From Enterococcus saccharolyticus subsp. saccharolyticus (lineage in GTDB: Bacteria; Bacillota; Bacilli; Lactobacillales; Enterococcaceae), in assembly GCF_029023825.1 (NCBI RefSeq), contig NZ_CP118957.1, positions 2,069,794 to 2,133,793 of the forward strand: DNA of 64,000 nucleotides, given 5' to 3'. Positions 36,857 through 45,518 of this stretch are shown here, piece after piece; the stretch's first letter is position 1, and each line of letters starts with the position of its first letter. A model generated the notes under the pieces. That model saw only the letters and a program-made list of their open reading frames with translations, did no database searches and was not told the DNA's origin. The position numbers were made by a program, and so were the translations under genes.

Positions 36857-37963
36857 TTACTGAGCCACTGAATCGGTTGTTGGTTGCTCTGAATTTGGTG
36901 TTTCAGTGCCCGTTTCAGTTGGTGCTTCAGTTTCGACAGGTGTTGATTCTGTAGTAGGTGTTTCGACTGGTTCAGAACTTGGTGTTGTGTCTGGTGTCTC
37001 CACGACGCTTTCACTAGAACTGCCACCATTGTCTACAGGAGGTACATAGCCCCCTTGATTGCCAGTATCAACTGGTGTTTCTGGAAGCCATTGTTCTTCT
37101 GAAGACTCAGGAATTGGTTCTTCATATACTGGTTCAGAATGAGTGGATTCTTCCACGACTGGTTCTTCATAGGTTTCAGTCGATACTTCTTCATAGGTTG
37201 TTGACTCTTGGACAGCAACCACTAAGTGTGATACTTCTTCAGCTAAAGCAGCAAACTTCTCTTTCAATTTCTCATTACGGATATCTTCAATTTTAGCTAA
37301 CACATCCATATAATCTTCATACGTCACAATGGCACCGTCTTTTAATAGTTCATCAAAACGTTTTTGTAAGTCATCGGCTGTTTTCACTTGATCAGAAGCA
37401 CTCTTTAAGTAGTCTTTTACAACTTTACGCCATTTATCATCCGGGAATAAAGAGAGTTTTTCACTAACTTCATCGACTTGCGCTTTTTTCAATTTCTCTT
37501 GCATAATCATTTCATCTTTAAATGTAAACCAATCAGAAACTTCTTTGGTAAACAATTTATTCGTTTGATCTTGAATACGTAATTTGTCAGAAACATCGGT
37601 CAAATTTTTAGCGATTTCTGATTTTTGTTTTTCTAATTCTTTAATACCATCAGGTAATGAACCTTCTTTAATCTTAAAATCTTCTGCGGTCACGCGAACA
37701 GATTCTAAATCGCTTTTAACTTTTGTTACATCAGTTGCTTTGAGCCCTTTTTTCAAAAACTCTTTATTTTTGCTATCATAAAAATCATTGACTTTCTTTT
37801 GTAACTCATTTAATTTTGACTTTTCATTTGTGACAGCTGTTTCTGCATAAGAAACGCGCTGTTCATATTGGCGATCGTTGTTCTTCTGATAACCAATATA
37901 ACAAATTCCCACAGCAGCGGCTGCGACCGCTACCACACCAATTCCTTTCAACAATTTGTTCAT
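36857..37963 (-). CDS. Membrane-anchored extracellular coiled-coil protein, first gene of the capsule operon
   Basis: A 368-residue protein not assigned with certainty. Residues 5-25 form an N-terminal membrane anchor. Residues about 40-245 are charged and helical (SKLNELQKKVNDFYDSK, KLRIQDQTNKLFT, KFDELLKDGAIV-like stretches) and faintly resemble the extracellular domain of MapZ division-site proteins. Residues about 250-368 are a Glu/Thr/Ser/Pro-rich low-complexity tail, apparently wall-spanning, without an LPXTG motif. It precedes the LCP gene by 17 bases, suggesting a role in placing or anchoring the polymer. That role is inference. Confidence 0.6.
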   Translation of the reverse strand: MNKLLKGIGVVAVAAAAVGICYIGYQKNNDRQYEQRVSYAETAVTNEKSKLNELQKKVNDFYDSKNKEFLKKGLKATDVTKVKSDLESVRVTAEDFKIKEGSLPDGIKELEKQKSEIAKNLTDVSDKLRIQDQTNKLFTKEVSDWFTFKDEMIMQEKLKKAQVDEVSEKLSLFPDDKWRKVVKDYLKSASDQVKTADDLQKRFDELLKDGAIVTYEDYMDVLAKIEDIRNEKLKEKFAALAEEVSHLVVAVQESTTYEEVSTETYEEPVVEESTHSEPVYEEPIPESSEEQWLPETPVDTGNQGGYVPPVDNGGSSSESVVETPDTTPSSEPVETPTTESTPVETEAPTETGTETPNSEQPTTDSVAQ

Positions 37964-38008
37964 TCGTTGACCAACACTCCTTGTAGTAATTTATGATTCA
38001 AATTTTCA

Positions 38009-38041
38009 ATTATACTTCGTTTTGTAATAGGCATATATGCC
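38009..38041 (-). promoter_or_regulatory. Capsule operon promoter region with palindrome
   Basis: On the minus strand a perfect TATAAT (plus 38009-38014) lies about 45 bases before the first gene. Where a -35 would be expected there is no good match, but the perfect palindrome GGCATATATGCC occupies 38030-38041, 15 bases from the -10. This could be an activator or repressor site. Confidence 0.45.
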
Positions 38042-38206
38042 AATTCTACTCCAATTGCCATCTAAATGGAAGAATATTTTTTTCATTTCATTTTCATTAA
38101 AAGCTTAAAAAAACAAGAGCATTCCTCTTTTATCCTTGTTTCATCAAGGTTATATCCGTTTTAAAAGACACCTCCTTTTTTCAGAAAAGGTAGTATTTTT
38201 ACAACA

Positions 38207-38240
38207 ATACAATCATCCTTTAGAGCAAGAATGATTGTAT
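38207..38240 (-). terminator. Hairpin after the 3D-domain protein gene
   Basis: ATACAATCAT at 38207-38216 pairs with ATGATTGTAT at 38231-38240. On the minus strand only a weak T-rich tract follows, so termination may be incomplete. Confidence 0.5.
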
Positions 38241-38255
38241 CGCTAAGGTTCTTTA

Positions 38256-39503
38256 TTATTGAAGAATGGTGACTTTGACGTTATGACGTCGGCCCCATTG
38301 TCTGCATTCTTCCACTGTTTTGAAGTGTACATCGATGATATTGCCTTTAATAGCACCACCTGTGTCTGCGGCAATGGCGACACCATATCCTTCCACTTCT
38401 ACTAACGTGCCGAGTGGAATGACACTTGTATCAACAGCAATCGCTTGTGGATTCTGTCTTAAATCTAATCCCGAAGCTGTATAGAAACTCGCACCTGCTT
38501 CAGCATACGAATACGCAGTAGATTCCATATAGAGGACCCGACCTGTGGATTGTTTTTCCTCGGGTTGTGTTACGGCTTCTTGCTTTGGTGTTTCTGGTTG
38601 TGAGGTTTCTACTTTTTCTACTTTCGGTTCGGATTGTACGGTAGATTGTTCTCCTTCAGCTGATTCTTCGCGTACAACTTTACTACTTGAGGCTTGCGTA
38701 CTTGTTTCAGATTGAGCTGAGATTGCTGGGCTTTCTTCTGATTCTTTTACTTGTGTTTCCTGTGCTTGAGCTGCTTGTTTTTCTTGTTGTGCTCTTTCTT
38801 CGGCTTGACGTGCCTGTTCTTGGTCACGTTTTTCAGTTGCTTTACGCTCAGCTTCGGCCTTTAGACGTTCGTTTTCAACAAACTTACTCTGCGCAACTGA
38901 TTGTAACGCGTCTTGGTTATCTGTAAGTTGCACTTGTAAGTTGCTAATTTTCGTGTCCAATTCATTGGCTTCGTTCACTAGCGCGTGTTCGCTTGTTTCA
39001 AGTTCTTCTTGGGTAGTCATTGCTTTTTCTTCAAGTTCTTGTAGTTTGGCAATTTCTTCATCTAATTCTGCAAGGGCCTCTTTTTCAGCTGTTTGCAATA
39101 CAGAAATAGCATATACGCCATTGATGAATTCTTGAATACTTGATGCTTGAAGCAACATCATTAATTTATTTTCTGATGCGCGATTCAATTGTAATGTTCG
39201 TAGACGATCGGCCACAAGTTGTTTTCTTTGTGCAATTTTTTCTTCAGTTGCTTTCATTTCCTCTTGTGTTTCTACCAATGTCTTCTCATTTTTGGCAATT
39301 TTATCTTTGAGATCTTCTACTTCTTGATATGTCTGATTGACATCTTGTAATGCTAACTGTACATCGGCACTAATTGTTTCACTTTGTTGTAGCAGTGCTT
39401 CTTCTTTTTTATCCAACGATTCTAGTGACTCAGCACTTACTGTCATCGGCGCTGTAACAGTCATTCCCAACAAACAAGTTGCTAAAAATTTCTTCGCTTT
39501 CAC
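38256..39503 (-). CDS. Secreted coiled-coil protein with C-terminal 3D domain
   Basis: A 415-residue exported wall-associated protein. A signal peptide (KAKKFLATCLLGMTVTAPMTVSAES) is followed by a long coiled coil (about 25-215) like the N-terminus of PcsB/SagA/CwlO proteins. Next comes a Glu/Gln/Ala/Ser-rich linker (about 215-330), then a 3D domain (MESTAYSYAEAG, VIPLGTLVEVEGYG, ADTGGAIKGNIIDVHF) named for its conserved aspartates, related to lytic-transglycosylase folds. It resembles enterococcal SalB/YocH-type stress proteins. GTG 39503 is chosen since GGGAAGGTG precedes it. Lytic activity is not proven. Confidence 0.83.
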   Translation of the reverse strand: MKAKKFLATCLLGMTVTAPMTVSAESLESLDKKEEALLQQSETISADVQLALQDVNQTYQEVEDLKDKIAKNEKTLVETQEEMKATEEKIAQRKQLVADRLRTLQLNRASENKLMMLLQASSIQEFINGVYAISVLQTAEKEALAELDEEIAKLQELEEKAMTTQEELETSEHALVNEANELDTKISNLQVQLTDNQDALQSVAQSKFVENERLKAEAERKATEKRDQEQARQAEERAQQEKQAAQAQETQVKESEESPAISAQSETSTQASSSKVVREESAEGEQSTVQSEPKVEKVETSQPETPKQEAVTQPEEKQSTGRVLYMESTAYSYAEAGASFYTASGLDLRQNPQAIAVDTSVIPLGTLVEVEGYGVAIAADTGGAIKGNIIDVHFKTVEECRQWGRRHNVKVTILQ

Positions 39504-39806
39504 GAACTCAACACCTTCCCTATTATTCTTCAACTTTGTCCATTATACAAAAGTAGCCTTCCATGTTTGTTGCAATTCATTTACAGATTATTACAATTCA
39601 CTGAGAATGCGGATATTTTTGATACATTGGCTTATTTATCAGTGTTAAACAAATGAGAATCATTGATTTGTCAGTGTTTATAATCGTAACACTTCTGTAA
39701 CATAATGTGATTTAACTGGAATGATTGGCCCTCAGCCCCCCGAAACTTTCTTTCATTGTTTCTTTACGTTACAATGTTGCTATCACATTATTTTAAGGAG
39801 GAAATT
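39504..39806. promoter_or_regulatory. Divergent intergenic region, 3D-protein gene and ABC exporter genes
   Basis: About 300 bases without a gene. A TATAAT on the minus strand (plus about 39540-39545) can serve the 3D-protein gene. Rightward, TACAAT near 39769 is a possible -10 for the ABC exporter. No convincing -35 was seen for either, and no structured RNA. Confidence 0.4.
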
Positions 39807-41519
39807 ATGTTTCGTTTATTACGTTATGCGAAAAATTATCGGAAACAGATTTTTCTCGGTCCTTTTTTCAAATTTTTAGAAGCAATTTTTGAACTTGTTC
39901 TACCATTATTAATGGCGGTGTTAGTTGATGAAGGGATCCAGAAAAATAACTGGTCCAAGGTTCTGGAAATGACGATTTGGATGGTCGTCATGTCAATTGT
40001 TGGTTTATTATGTGCAGTCATCTGTCAATACTATGCGTCCTATGCCTCGCAAGGTTTTGGTACGGAATTACGGAATCAATTGATGAAAAAGATTAATCAA
40101 TTGTCTCATCAAGAATTGAACCGCTTTGGTACCGATACATTAATCACTCGTACCACCAATGACATCAATCAATTACAAGTTGCTTTAGCAATGTTGATTC
40201 GTTTAGTGGTACGCGCGCCTTTCTTGAGTATCGGTGCTGTCGTGATGGCCTTTTATATTGATTGGCAAATCGGCTTGATTTTCTTATGTGTTCTCCCCTT
40301 ATTTTGTTTGGTTTTATTTTTTATCATTAGCAAATCAGTGCCGTTGTATAAAAGTGTGCAACGCCAATTAGACCACGTCAATGAATTGGTTAGTCAAAAT
40401 TTAAGCGGTGTCCGCGTGATTCGCGCATTTGCACGTCGTCAAACAGAAATCAAACGTTTTGATGACTCCACCGATGAGTTGTCAAAAGTGTATCTGCGTG
40501 TTACAAATCTTTCTGCATTATTAACACCCGCAACCACATTGATTTTAAATTTTGGTGTCTTGGCCATTTTTTATATCGGCGGATTTAAAGTAACAGTTGG
40601 TCACTTGCAACAAGGTCAAATCTTAGCATTGGTGAATTATATGAACCAAATGCTGTTAGCCTTGATTGTTGTGTCAAATCTAGTGGTCATCTTTACCCGT
40701 GCTGCAGCATCAGCCAGTCGGGTAAATGAAGTATTAGAAGTTGATTCATCGATTCAATCAAACACAGGAACGGATGCGTATGAAAATACGGGCAGCGTGA
40801 CTTTTGAACAGGTCGATTTTCGTTTTGCGCCAGAATTTGGCTTGGCATTAGAAGACATTACTTTCTCCATTCCTAAAAATGCGACAATTGGGATTACAGG
40901 TCCCACTGGTAGTGGCAAATCGGCCTTAACTCAATTGATTCCTCGTTTTTATGATGTGGCAGATGGTTCCGTCCAAGTTGCTGGTAAAGATGTGCGCGAA
41001 TGGGATGTTCACGCATTACGCCAAACCATTGCGATGGTCCCACAAACCGCTGTTTTATTTACTGGTACGATTCGAGACAATTTACGTTGGGGAAAAAATG
41101 ATGCCACTGATGAAGATTGTTGGGAAGCGTTAGAATTGGCACAATCACGTGATTTTGTCGAAGCTTTACCTGATGGTTTAGATACCCAAATTTTTGAGGG
41201 TGGAAAAAATTTCTCAGGTGGACAAAAGCAACGTCTGACCATTGCACGTGCCTTAATTGCTAAACCTGCCATTTTGATTTTGGATGATTCATTAAGTGCC
41301 TTGGATTATCAAACGGATTTAAAATTGCGACAAGCCTTAAAAACACTGGAAGGTACCGTAATTATCATTTCACAACGCATTCGTTCCATTCAAGATGCAC
41401 AACAAATTTTTGTCATGGATGCAGGGAAATTAGTGGCTAAAGGAACTCATGAACAGTTGCTACAGACATCGCAAGAATACCAAGAAATTGTCGAATCACA
41501 AGAGGAGGGAATCGAATGA
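39807..41519 (+). CDS. Heterodimeric ABC exporter, subunit 1 (degenerate ATPase site)
   Basis: A 570-residue half-transporter: six membrane helices (residues 1 to about 310), then an ATPase domain with Walker A GPTGSGKSALTQ, signature NFSGGQKQRLTIARAL and Walker B AILILDDSLSALD. The catalytic glutamate after Walker B is aspartate, and the switch histidine is glutamine (IIISQRIRS), as in the non-catalytic half of LmrCD/BmrCD-type exporters. ATG 39807 follows AAGGAGG; the longer frame from 39756 lacks a site. The stop overlaps the next start (ATGA). The substrate, probably a drug, peptide or lipid, is unknown. Confidence 0.88.
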   Translation: MFRLLRYAKNYRKQIFLGPFFKFLEAIFELVLPLLMAVLVDEGIQKNNWSKVLEMTIWMVVMSIVGLLCAVICQYYASYASQGFGTELRNQLMKKINQLSHQELNRFGTDTLITRTTNDINQLQVALAMLIRLVVRAPFLSIGAVVMAFYIDWQIGLIFLCVLPLFCLVLFFIISKSVPLYKSVQRQLDHVNELVSQNLSGVRVIRAFARRQTEIKRFDDSTDELSKVYLRVTNLSALLTPATTLILNFGVLAIFYIGGFKVTVGHLQQGQILALVNYMNQMLLALIVVSNLVVIFTRAAASASRVNEVLEVDSSIQSNTGTDAYENTGSVTFEQVDFRFAPEFGLALEDITFSIPKNATIGITGPTGSGKSALTQLIPRFYDVADGSVQVAGKDVREWDVHALRQTIAMVPQTAVLFTGTIRDNLRWGKNDATDEDCWEALELAQSRDFVEALPDGLDTQIFEGGKNFSGGQKQRLTIARALIAKPAILILDDSLSALDYQTDLKLRQALKTLEGTVIIISQRIRSIQDAQQIFVMDAGKLVAKGTHEQLLQTSQEYQEIVESQEEGIE

Positions 41520-43267
41520 AAACAAAATCTTTTGATTGGAATAGTCTAAAACGATTCTTCCCTTACTTATTACGCTATAGAAAAGAAAATATGACTGCCA
41601 TGTTACTTGGGATCATTGCTGGTCTCACTTCGGTTTATATGACCTTTTTAATTGGACAAGCGGTCGATCAGTTACTTGGAAAAGATGCGGTTGATTTTAA
41701 CCAGTTATATAAAATTTTAGGTCTATTTGCCGGTATTGTTGGCGTAACCACAGTTAGTCAATGGTTTATTCAACGCTTAGGAAATCGAGTGGCTTATTTA
41801 GCAGCCGCCGATTTACGAAAAGACGCCTATCAAAAATTGAACCAACTTCCCTTGCGTTATTACGATCAGACTTCTCACGGCAATATCGTTAGCCGATTTA
41901 CGAATGATATGGATAATGTTTCGGTCGCTGTATCAGCGATTTTCAATCAATTATTTTCAGGTGTTTCTGTTGTATTACTCGCTTTATTTATGATGGTTCG
42001 TATGAGTGTGGTTTTAACAATTGTCGTTTTATTATCCACACCCATTATTTTCCTAGTAAGCTGGGCTGTAGCTCGTGCATCACAAAATGATTTTCGTCAG
42101 CAACAAGAAATTGTCGGACAAGTTTCTGGCTTTATTACAGAAATGGTGGGCAATCAAAAAATTGTCAAAGCCTTCCAACAAGAAGAAAATAATCAACAAC
42201 GTTTTGAAACAATTAACCAAGAATTATATGTGCGTGGACAAAAAGCACAATTTTCTTCTTCCTTAACCAATCCGTTGTCACGTTTTGTCGATCACTTGGC
42301 TTATGTAGCCGTTGGTTTTACCGGTGCCTATTTAATTTTTTCAGGGAGCGAATTGGTTACGATTGGGATTGTTTCGAGTTTTACCATTTACTCCTCACAG
42401 TTTTCTAAACCGTTTATTGAAATTTCTGGGATTACGACGCAAATTCAAACAGCTTTAGCTGGGTTAACACGAACATTTGATTTAGTGGATCAAACGCCTG
42501 AATCTTCGGATGAAACGGGCAAAGAGTTAACAGCTATTCAAGGTGAGGTTCGTTTTGAAGAAGTTGATTTTGCTTATGATTCTAAGCGACCATTGATTGA
42601 GAACTTCACTTTTACTGCTGAACCGGGTGAATCAATTGCCATTGTAGGAAAAACAGGTGCTGGAAAATCGACATTGGTTAATTTATTAATGCGTTTTTAC
42701 GATGTGGATAGTGGTAAAATCACCATTGACGGTGTGGATATTCGTGAATTAAAACGCGACAATTTACGCCAACAATTTGGTATGGTGTTACAAGATACCT
42801 GGTTATTTGATGCTTCTTTACGAGAAAATTTAACTTACGGGAATGCGCAAGCAACCGATGAAGAAATCTATACGGCATTGAAAAAAGCCTACATGTGTGA
42901 TTACGTCATGCGTTTACCTCAAAAATTAGATACACCAATCGGACAACAAGGAATTAAAATTTCTGATGGGCAGCGACAATTATTAACAATTGCTCGTACA
43001 ATGATTAGTAATCCAGCTATGTTAATTTTAGATGAGGCTACCAGTTCTGTGGATACCTTAACAGAAAAAAATATTCAATCTGCCTTTCTCGAAATGATGC
43101 AAGGACGCACAAGCTTCGTCATTGCTCATCGCCTTTCAACCATTCAATCAGCTGATAAAATTTTAGTGATGGATGCAGGGCATATTATTGAACAAGGAAC
43201 CCACGAAGAGTTACTTGCGCAAAAAGGCGCATATTATCAATTGCATCATGCACAGTTTGAACAGTAA
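41516..43267 (+). CDS. Heterodimeric ABC exporter, subunit 2
   Basis: A 583-residue partner half-transporter with six membrane helices (to about 315) and an ATPase domain. It has Walker A GKTGAGKSTLV, a full Walker B with glutamate (MLILDEATSSVD) and the H-loop FVIAHRLSTIQ. Its signature motif is altered (KISDGQRQLLTIART instead of LSGGQ). In a heterodimer this altered signature faces the degenerate Walker B of subunit 1, leaving one working ATP site. This is the standard asymmetry of this exporter class and supports pairing of the two products. A strong terminator follows. Confidence 0.88.
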   Translation: MKTKSFDWNSLKRFFPYLLRYRKENMTAMLLGIIAGLTSVYMTFLIGQAVDQLLGKDAVDFNQLYKILGLFAGIVGVTTVSQWFIQRLGNRVAYLAAADLRKDAYQKLNQLPLRYYDQTSHGNIVSRFTNDMDNVSVAVSAIFNQLFSGVSVVLLALFMMVRMSVVLTIVVLLSTPIIFLVSWAVARASQNDFRQQQEIVGQVSGFITEMVGNQKIVKAFQQEENNQQRFETINQELYVRGQKAQFSSSLTNPLSRFVDHLAYVAVGFTGAYLIFSGSELVTIGIVSSFTIYSSQFSKPFIEISGITTQIQTALAGLTRTFDLVDQTPESSDETGKELTAIQGEVRFEEVDFAYDSKRPLIENFTFTAEPGESIAIVGKTGAGKSTLVNLLMRFYDVDSGKITIDGVDIRELKRDNLRQQFGMVLQDTWLFDASLRENLTYGNAQATDEEIYTALKKAYMCDYVMRLPQKLDTPIGQQGIKISDGQRQLLTIARTMISNPAMLILDEATSSVDTLTEKNIQSAFLEMMQGRTSFVIAHRLSTIQSADKILVMDAGHIIEQGTHEELLAQKGAYYQLHHAQFEQ

Positions 43268-43272
43268 AAAGC

Positions 43273-43306
43273 AGCGAGAAAACGCAACGTTTTCTCGCTA
43301 TTTTTT
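43273..43306 (+). terminator. Terminator after the ABC exporter operon
   Basis: AGCGAGAAAACG at 43273-43284 pairs perfectly with CGTTTTCTCGCT at 43288-43299 (loop CAA), followed by a T-run. Confidence 0.88.
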
Positions 43307-43354
43307 ATGGATATGCTATCCTTTAGAAAAGTATACAAAACAGAGGATTTTTAT

Positions 43355-43972
43355 ATGGCACTCACCGAATTAGCAGTATTCTCTCAGTATAAGTTCAAAA
43401 AAGAAACACCTAACATTTTACTTTCAATATCATCGCGGTTGATGATCATTCACAAGATCATAGTTTTGATACTTTAGCAGATTATGAAAAATTTTTTCCA
43501 AATTTTCTCATTGCGCGCCGAAAGCAAAATTCTGGTGGTGCGTCTGTACCACGTAATAACGGTATTAAATTAGCTACTGGAAAATGGCTATTATTTCTCG
43601 ATTCGGATGATTACTTAACCGAACACGCTTTAAGTGATGCGATGGCAATTGCTGAATATGGTGACAAGATATGGTTTGTATGCCTTATGCGCGTGATTTA
43701 AGTAGTACCCGTGCTATCAGTAAATCCGCCTTTTCTTACCTAACAACCGTAACTAATCTAGCCTTCTCGCAGACTAAACTCTATAATTCTTTAAATGCTG
43801 TAGGAAAACTCTTTAAGCGTGAATGAATTGATGAATATCAACTTGATTTTTCTGATTTCATCAAAGTTCGTGAAGACAATTGGTTTATGATGAAAATGTA
43901 TAGTGTGTCTCCTAAAATTACCATTTTAGGTAATCAAAAAACATACTATAAATTTAAGAAAAATTTTACATA
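43355..43972 (+). pseudogene. Decayed family 2 glycosyltransferase gene
   Basis: An ATG with an AGAGGA site at 43355 opens a short frame. From about 43430 the second frame encodes clear GT2 sequence: IIAVDDHSQDHSFDTL, SGGASVPRNNGIKLATGKW and the DxD motif LLFLDSDDYLTEHAL. The frame shifts again near 43665, continues with YARDLSSTRAISKSAF and LYNSLNAVGKLFKRE, meets a TGA where tryptophan would be expected (about 43825), then runs IDEYQLDFSDFIKVREDNWFMMK to the end. The segment between the N-terminus and VDDHS is too short for the family, so some sequence is also deleted. It cannot make a working enzyme. Confidence 0.8.
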
Positions 43973-43974
43973 AT

Positions 43975-43998
43975 AAAAGCAGTCCGCAGACTGCTTTT
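43975..43998. terminator. Terminator after the aldehyde dehydrogenase gene
   Basis: AAAAGCAGTC at 43975-43984 pairs with GACTGCTTTT at 43989-43998 around CGCA. It sits directly after the leftward aldehyde dehydrogenase gene and works on both strands. Confidence 0.75.
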
Positions 43999-44003
43999 AT
44001 GCT

Positions 44004-45410
44004 TTATAAGAAAATCGCTTTTGTTTCAAGATAATCTTCTAGTCCATATAAGCCATTTTCACGACCTAATCCGGATTGTTTATAGCCTCCAAATGGCGCT
44101 TTCGCTGTGCGCTTGCCACCATTGACAATCACATTTCCTGTGCGTAATTGGCGTGCTACTTTCTCAGCTTCTTCCGTTGGGCCAACGACAGCACCTGATA
44201 AACCATAAACCGAGTCATTCGCAAGTTCAATCGCTTCTTCGACTGTATCATACGTCACTACGGTTAACACTGGACCAAAAATTTCTTCTTGGGCAATCGT
44301 CATGTCATTGGTAACATTCACAAAAACAGTTGGTTCGACAAAGTATCCTTTGCCTTCAATTACCTGACCACCTACTAAGATTTCTGCGCCTTCTTCTTGC
44401 CCTTTTTGAATATATTCTAATACGGTTTTCCGTTGACTCTCTGATACCATTGGACCCACTCGAGTTGCTTCTTCCGCTGGATCTCCGACTTGGATAGTTG
44501 CATAATATTCTTTTAAAAGTTGTTTTGTTTGTTCTAATTCATCGCTAGGAACCAACAAACGTGAAAGCGCCGAACAGGTTTGTCCCTGATTATCTAAAAC
44601 GGTACTGGCAGCAGCTTCGACAGCAGCCGATAAATCGCCACCTTTTAGATAGACCATTGCTGATTTACCGCCTAATTCCAAAACTAATTTTTTGACGGTC
44701 GTTGCGGCATGATGATAGAGGTTTTTTCCGACTTCTGTTGAGCCAGTAAAGGAAATGACTTCGACATCAGGATGTGAAACTAAATAATCTCCTGCATCGC
44801 CACCACTCCCCGTAATTAAATTAAAGACACCCTTAGGTAACCCAGCTTCTTCCATAATTTCAGCATATAAAATGGCTGTGAGTGGTGTATTACTAGCTGG
44901 TTTAACAACAACCGTGTTACCCGCTAATAACGCCGGCGTAATTTTTCGTTGAATTTGATTGAAGGGATAGTTCCAAGGGGTCACACAAGCAACCACACCA
45001 TATCCTTCTTTCATAATTTTGGCGTTATCCACGGTTTCTTCAAATGAATAGGTTGCAAATTCAGCAAGTGTGGCTTCCATTTCACGAATCGATAACGGAA
45101 CTTGCGCGTTTTTTGTAAATTGCTTACTCGCTCCTAATTCCTGAATAATCGTTTCTTGAATAGCTGTTTGGCGACGTTTGATAATGGCCAACACTTTTTC
45201 TAAATATTCTGCACGTTCTTTGGGTGCTGTAGTGTTCCATTTTGGAAAAGCTTTTTTCGCAGCTGCAACTGCGTTATCCACATCTTTATGCGTTGCTTGA
45301 ATCACTTGGGCTATTACTTCTTCGGTTGCAGGATTGACTACATCTGAAAATACTTGAGAATCGGCTGTTTGCCAGTTACCATCATAAAATAGTTGCTCAT
45401 ATTTCTTCAT
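44004..45410 (-). CDS. NAD(P)-dependent aldehyde dehydrogenase family protein
   Basis: Oxidises an aldehyde to the acid. The 468-residue protein has the ALDH motifs in order: VTPWNYPFNQIQRKITPALLAGN with the catalytic asparagine, FTGSTEVGKNLYHHAA for NAD, VLELGGKSAMVYL with the general-base glutamate, NQGQTCSALSRLL with the nucleophilic cysteine, and EEIFGPVLTVVTYDTVEEA. The start is ATG 45410 (MKKYEQLFYDG), after AAAGGAGGAAG; a longer frame to 45476 exists but lacks a site. The gene stands alone, so the natural aldehyde is unknown; succinate-semialdehyde-type or betaine-aldehyde-type specificity cannot be told. Confidence 0.88.
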   Translation of the reverse strand: MKKYEQLFYDGNWQTADSQVFSDVVNPATEEVIAQVIQATHKDVDNAVAAAKKAFPKWNTTAPKERAEYLEKVLAIIKRRQTAIQETIIQELGASKQFTKNAQVPLSIREMEATLAEFATYSFEETVDNAKIMKEGYGVVACVTPWNYPFNQIQRKITPALLAGNTVVVKPASNTPLTAILYAEIMEEAGLPKGVFNLITGSGGDAGDYLVSHPDVEVISFTGSTEVGKNLYHHAATTVKKLVLELGGKSAMVYLKGGDLSAAVEAAASTVLDNQGQTCSALSRLLVPSDELEQTKQLLKEYYATIQVGDPAEEATRVGPMVSESQRKTVLEYIQKGQEEGAEILVGGQVIEGKGYFVEPTVFVNVTNDMTIAQEEIFGPVLTVVTYDTVEEAIELANDSVYGLSGAVVGPTEEAEKVARQLRTGNVIVNGGKRTAKAPFGGYKQSGLGRENGLYGLEDYLETKAIFL

Positions 45411-45518
45411 CTTGTCTTCCTCCTTTAATAATGAAGTGCTTATAATTACGGTAACATGTGTATAAGCAGTCGTCAAAAAATACCCCTTTTCCAGAACTAT
45501 CTGAAAAAGAGGTATCGT

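Noticed and set aside
39575-39600. WalR box upstream of the 3D-domain protein gene
   Set aside because: TGTAAT and TGTAAA occur in tandem on the minus strand, but they start 10 bases apart rather than the 11 expected for TGTWAH-N5-TGTWAH.
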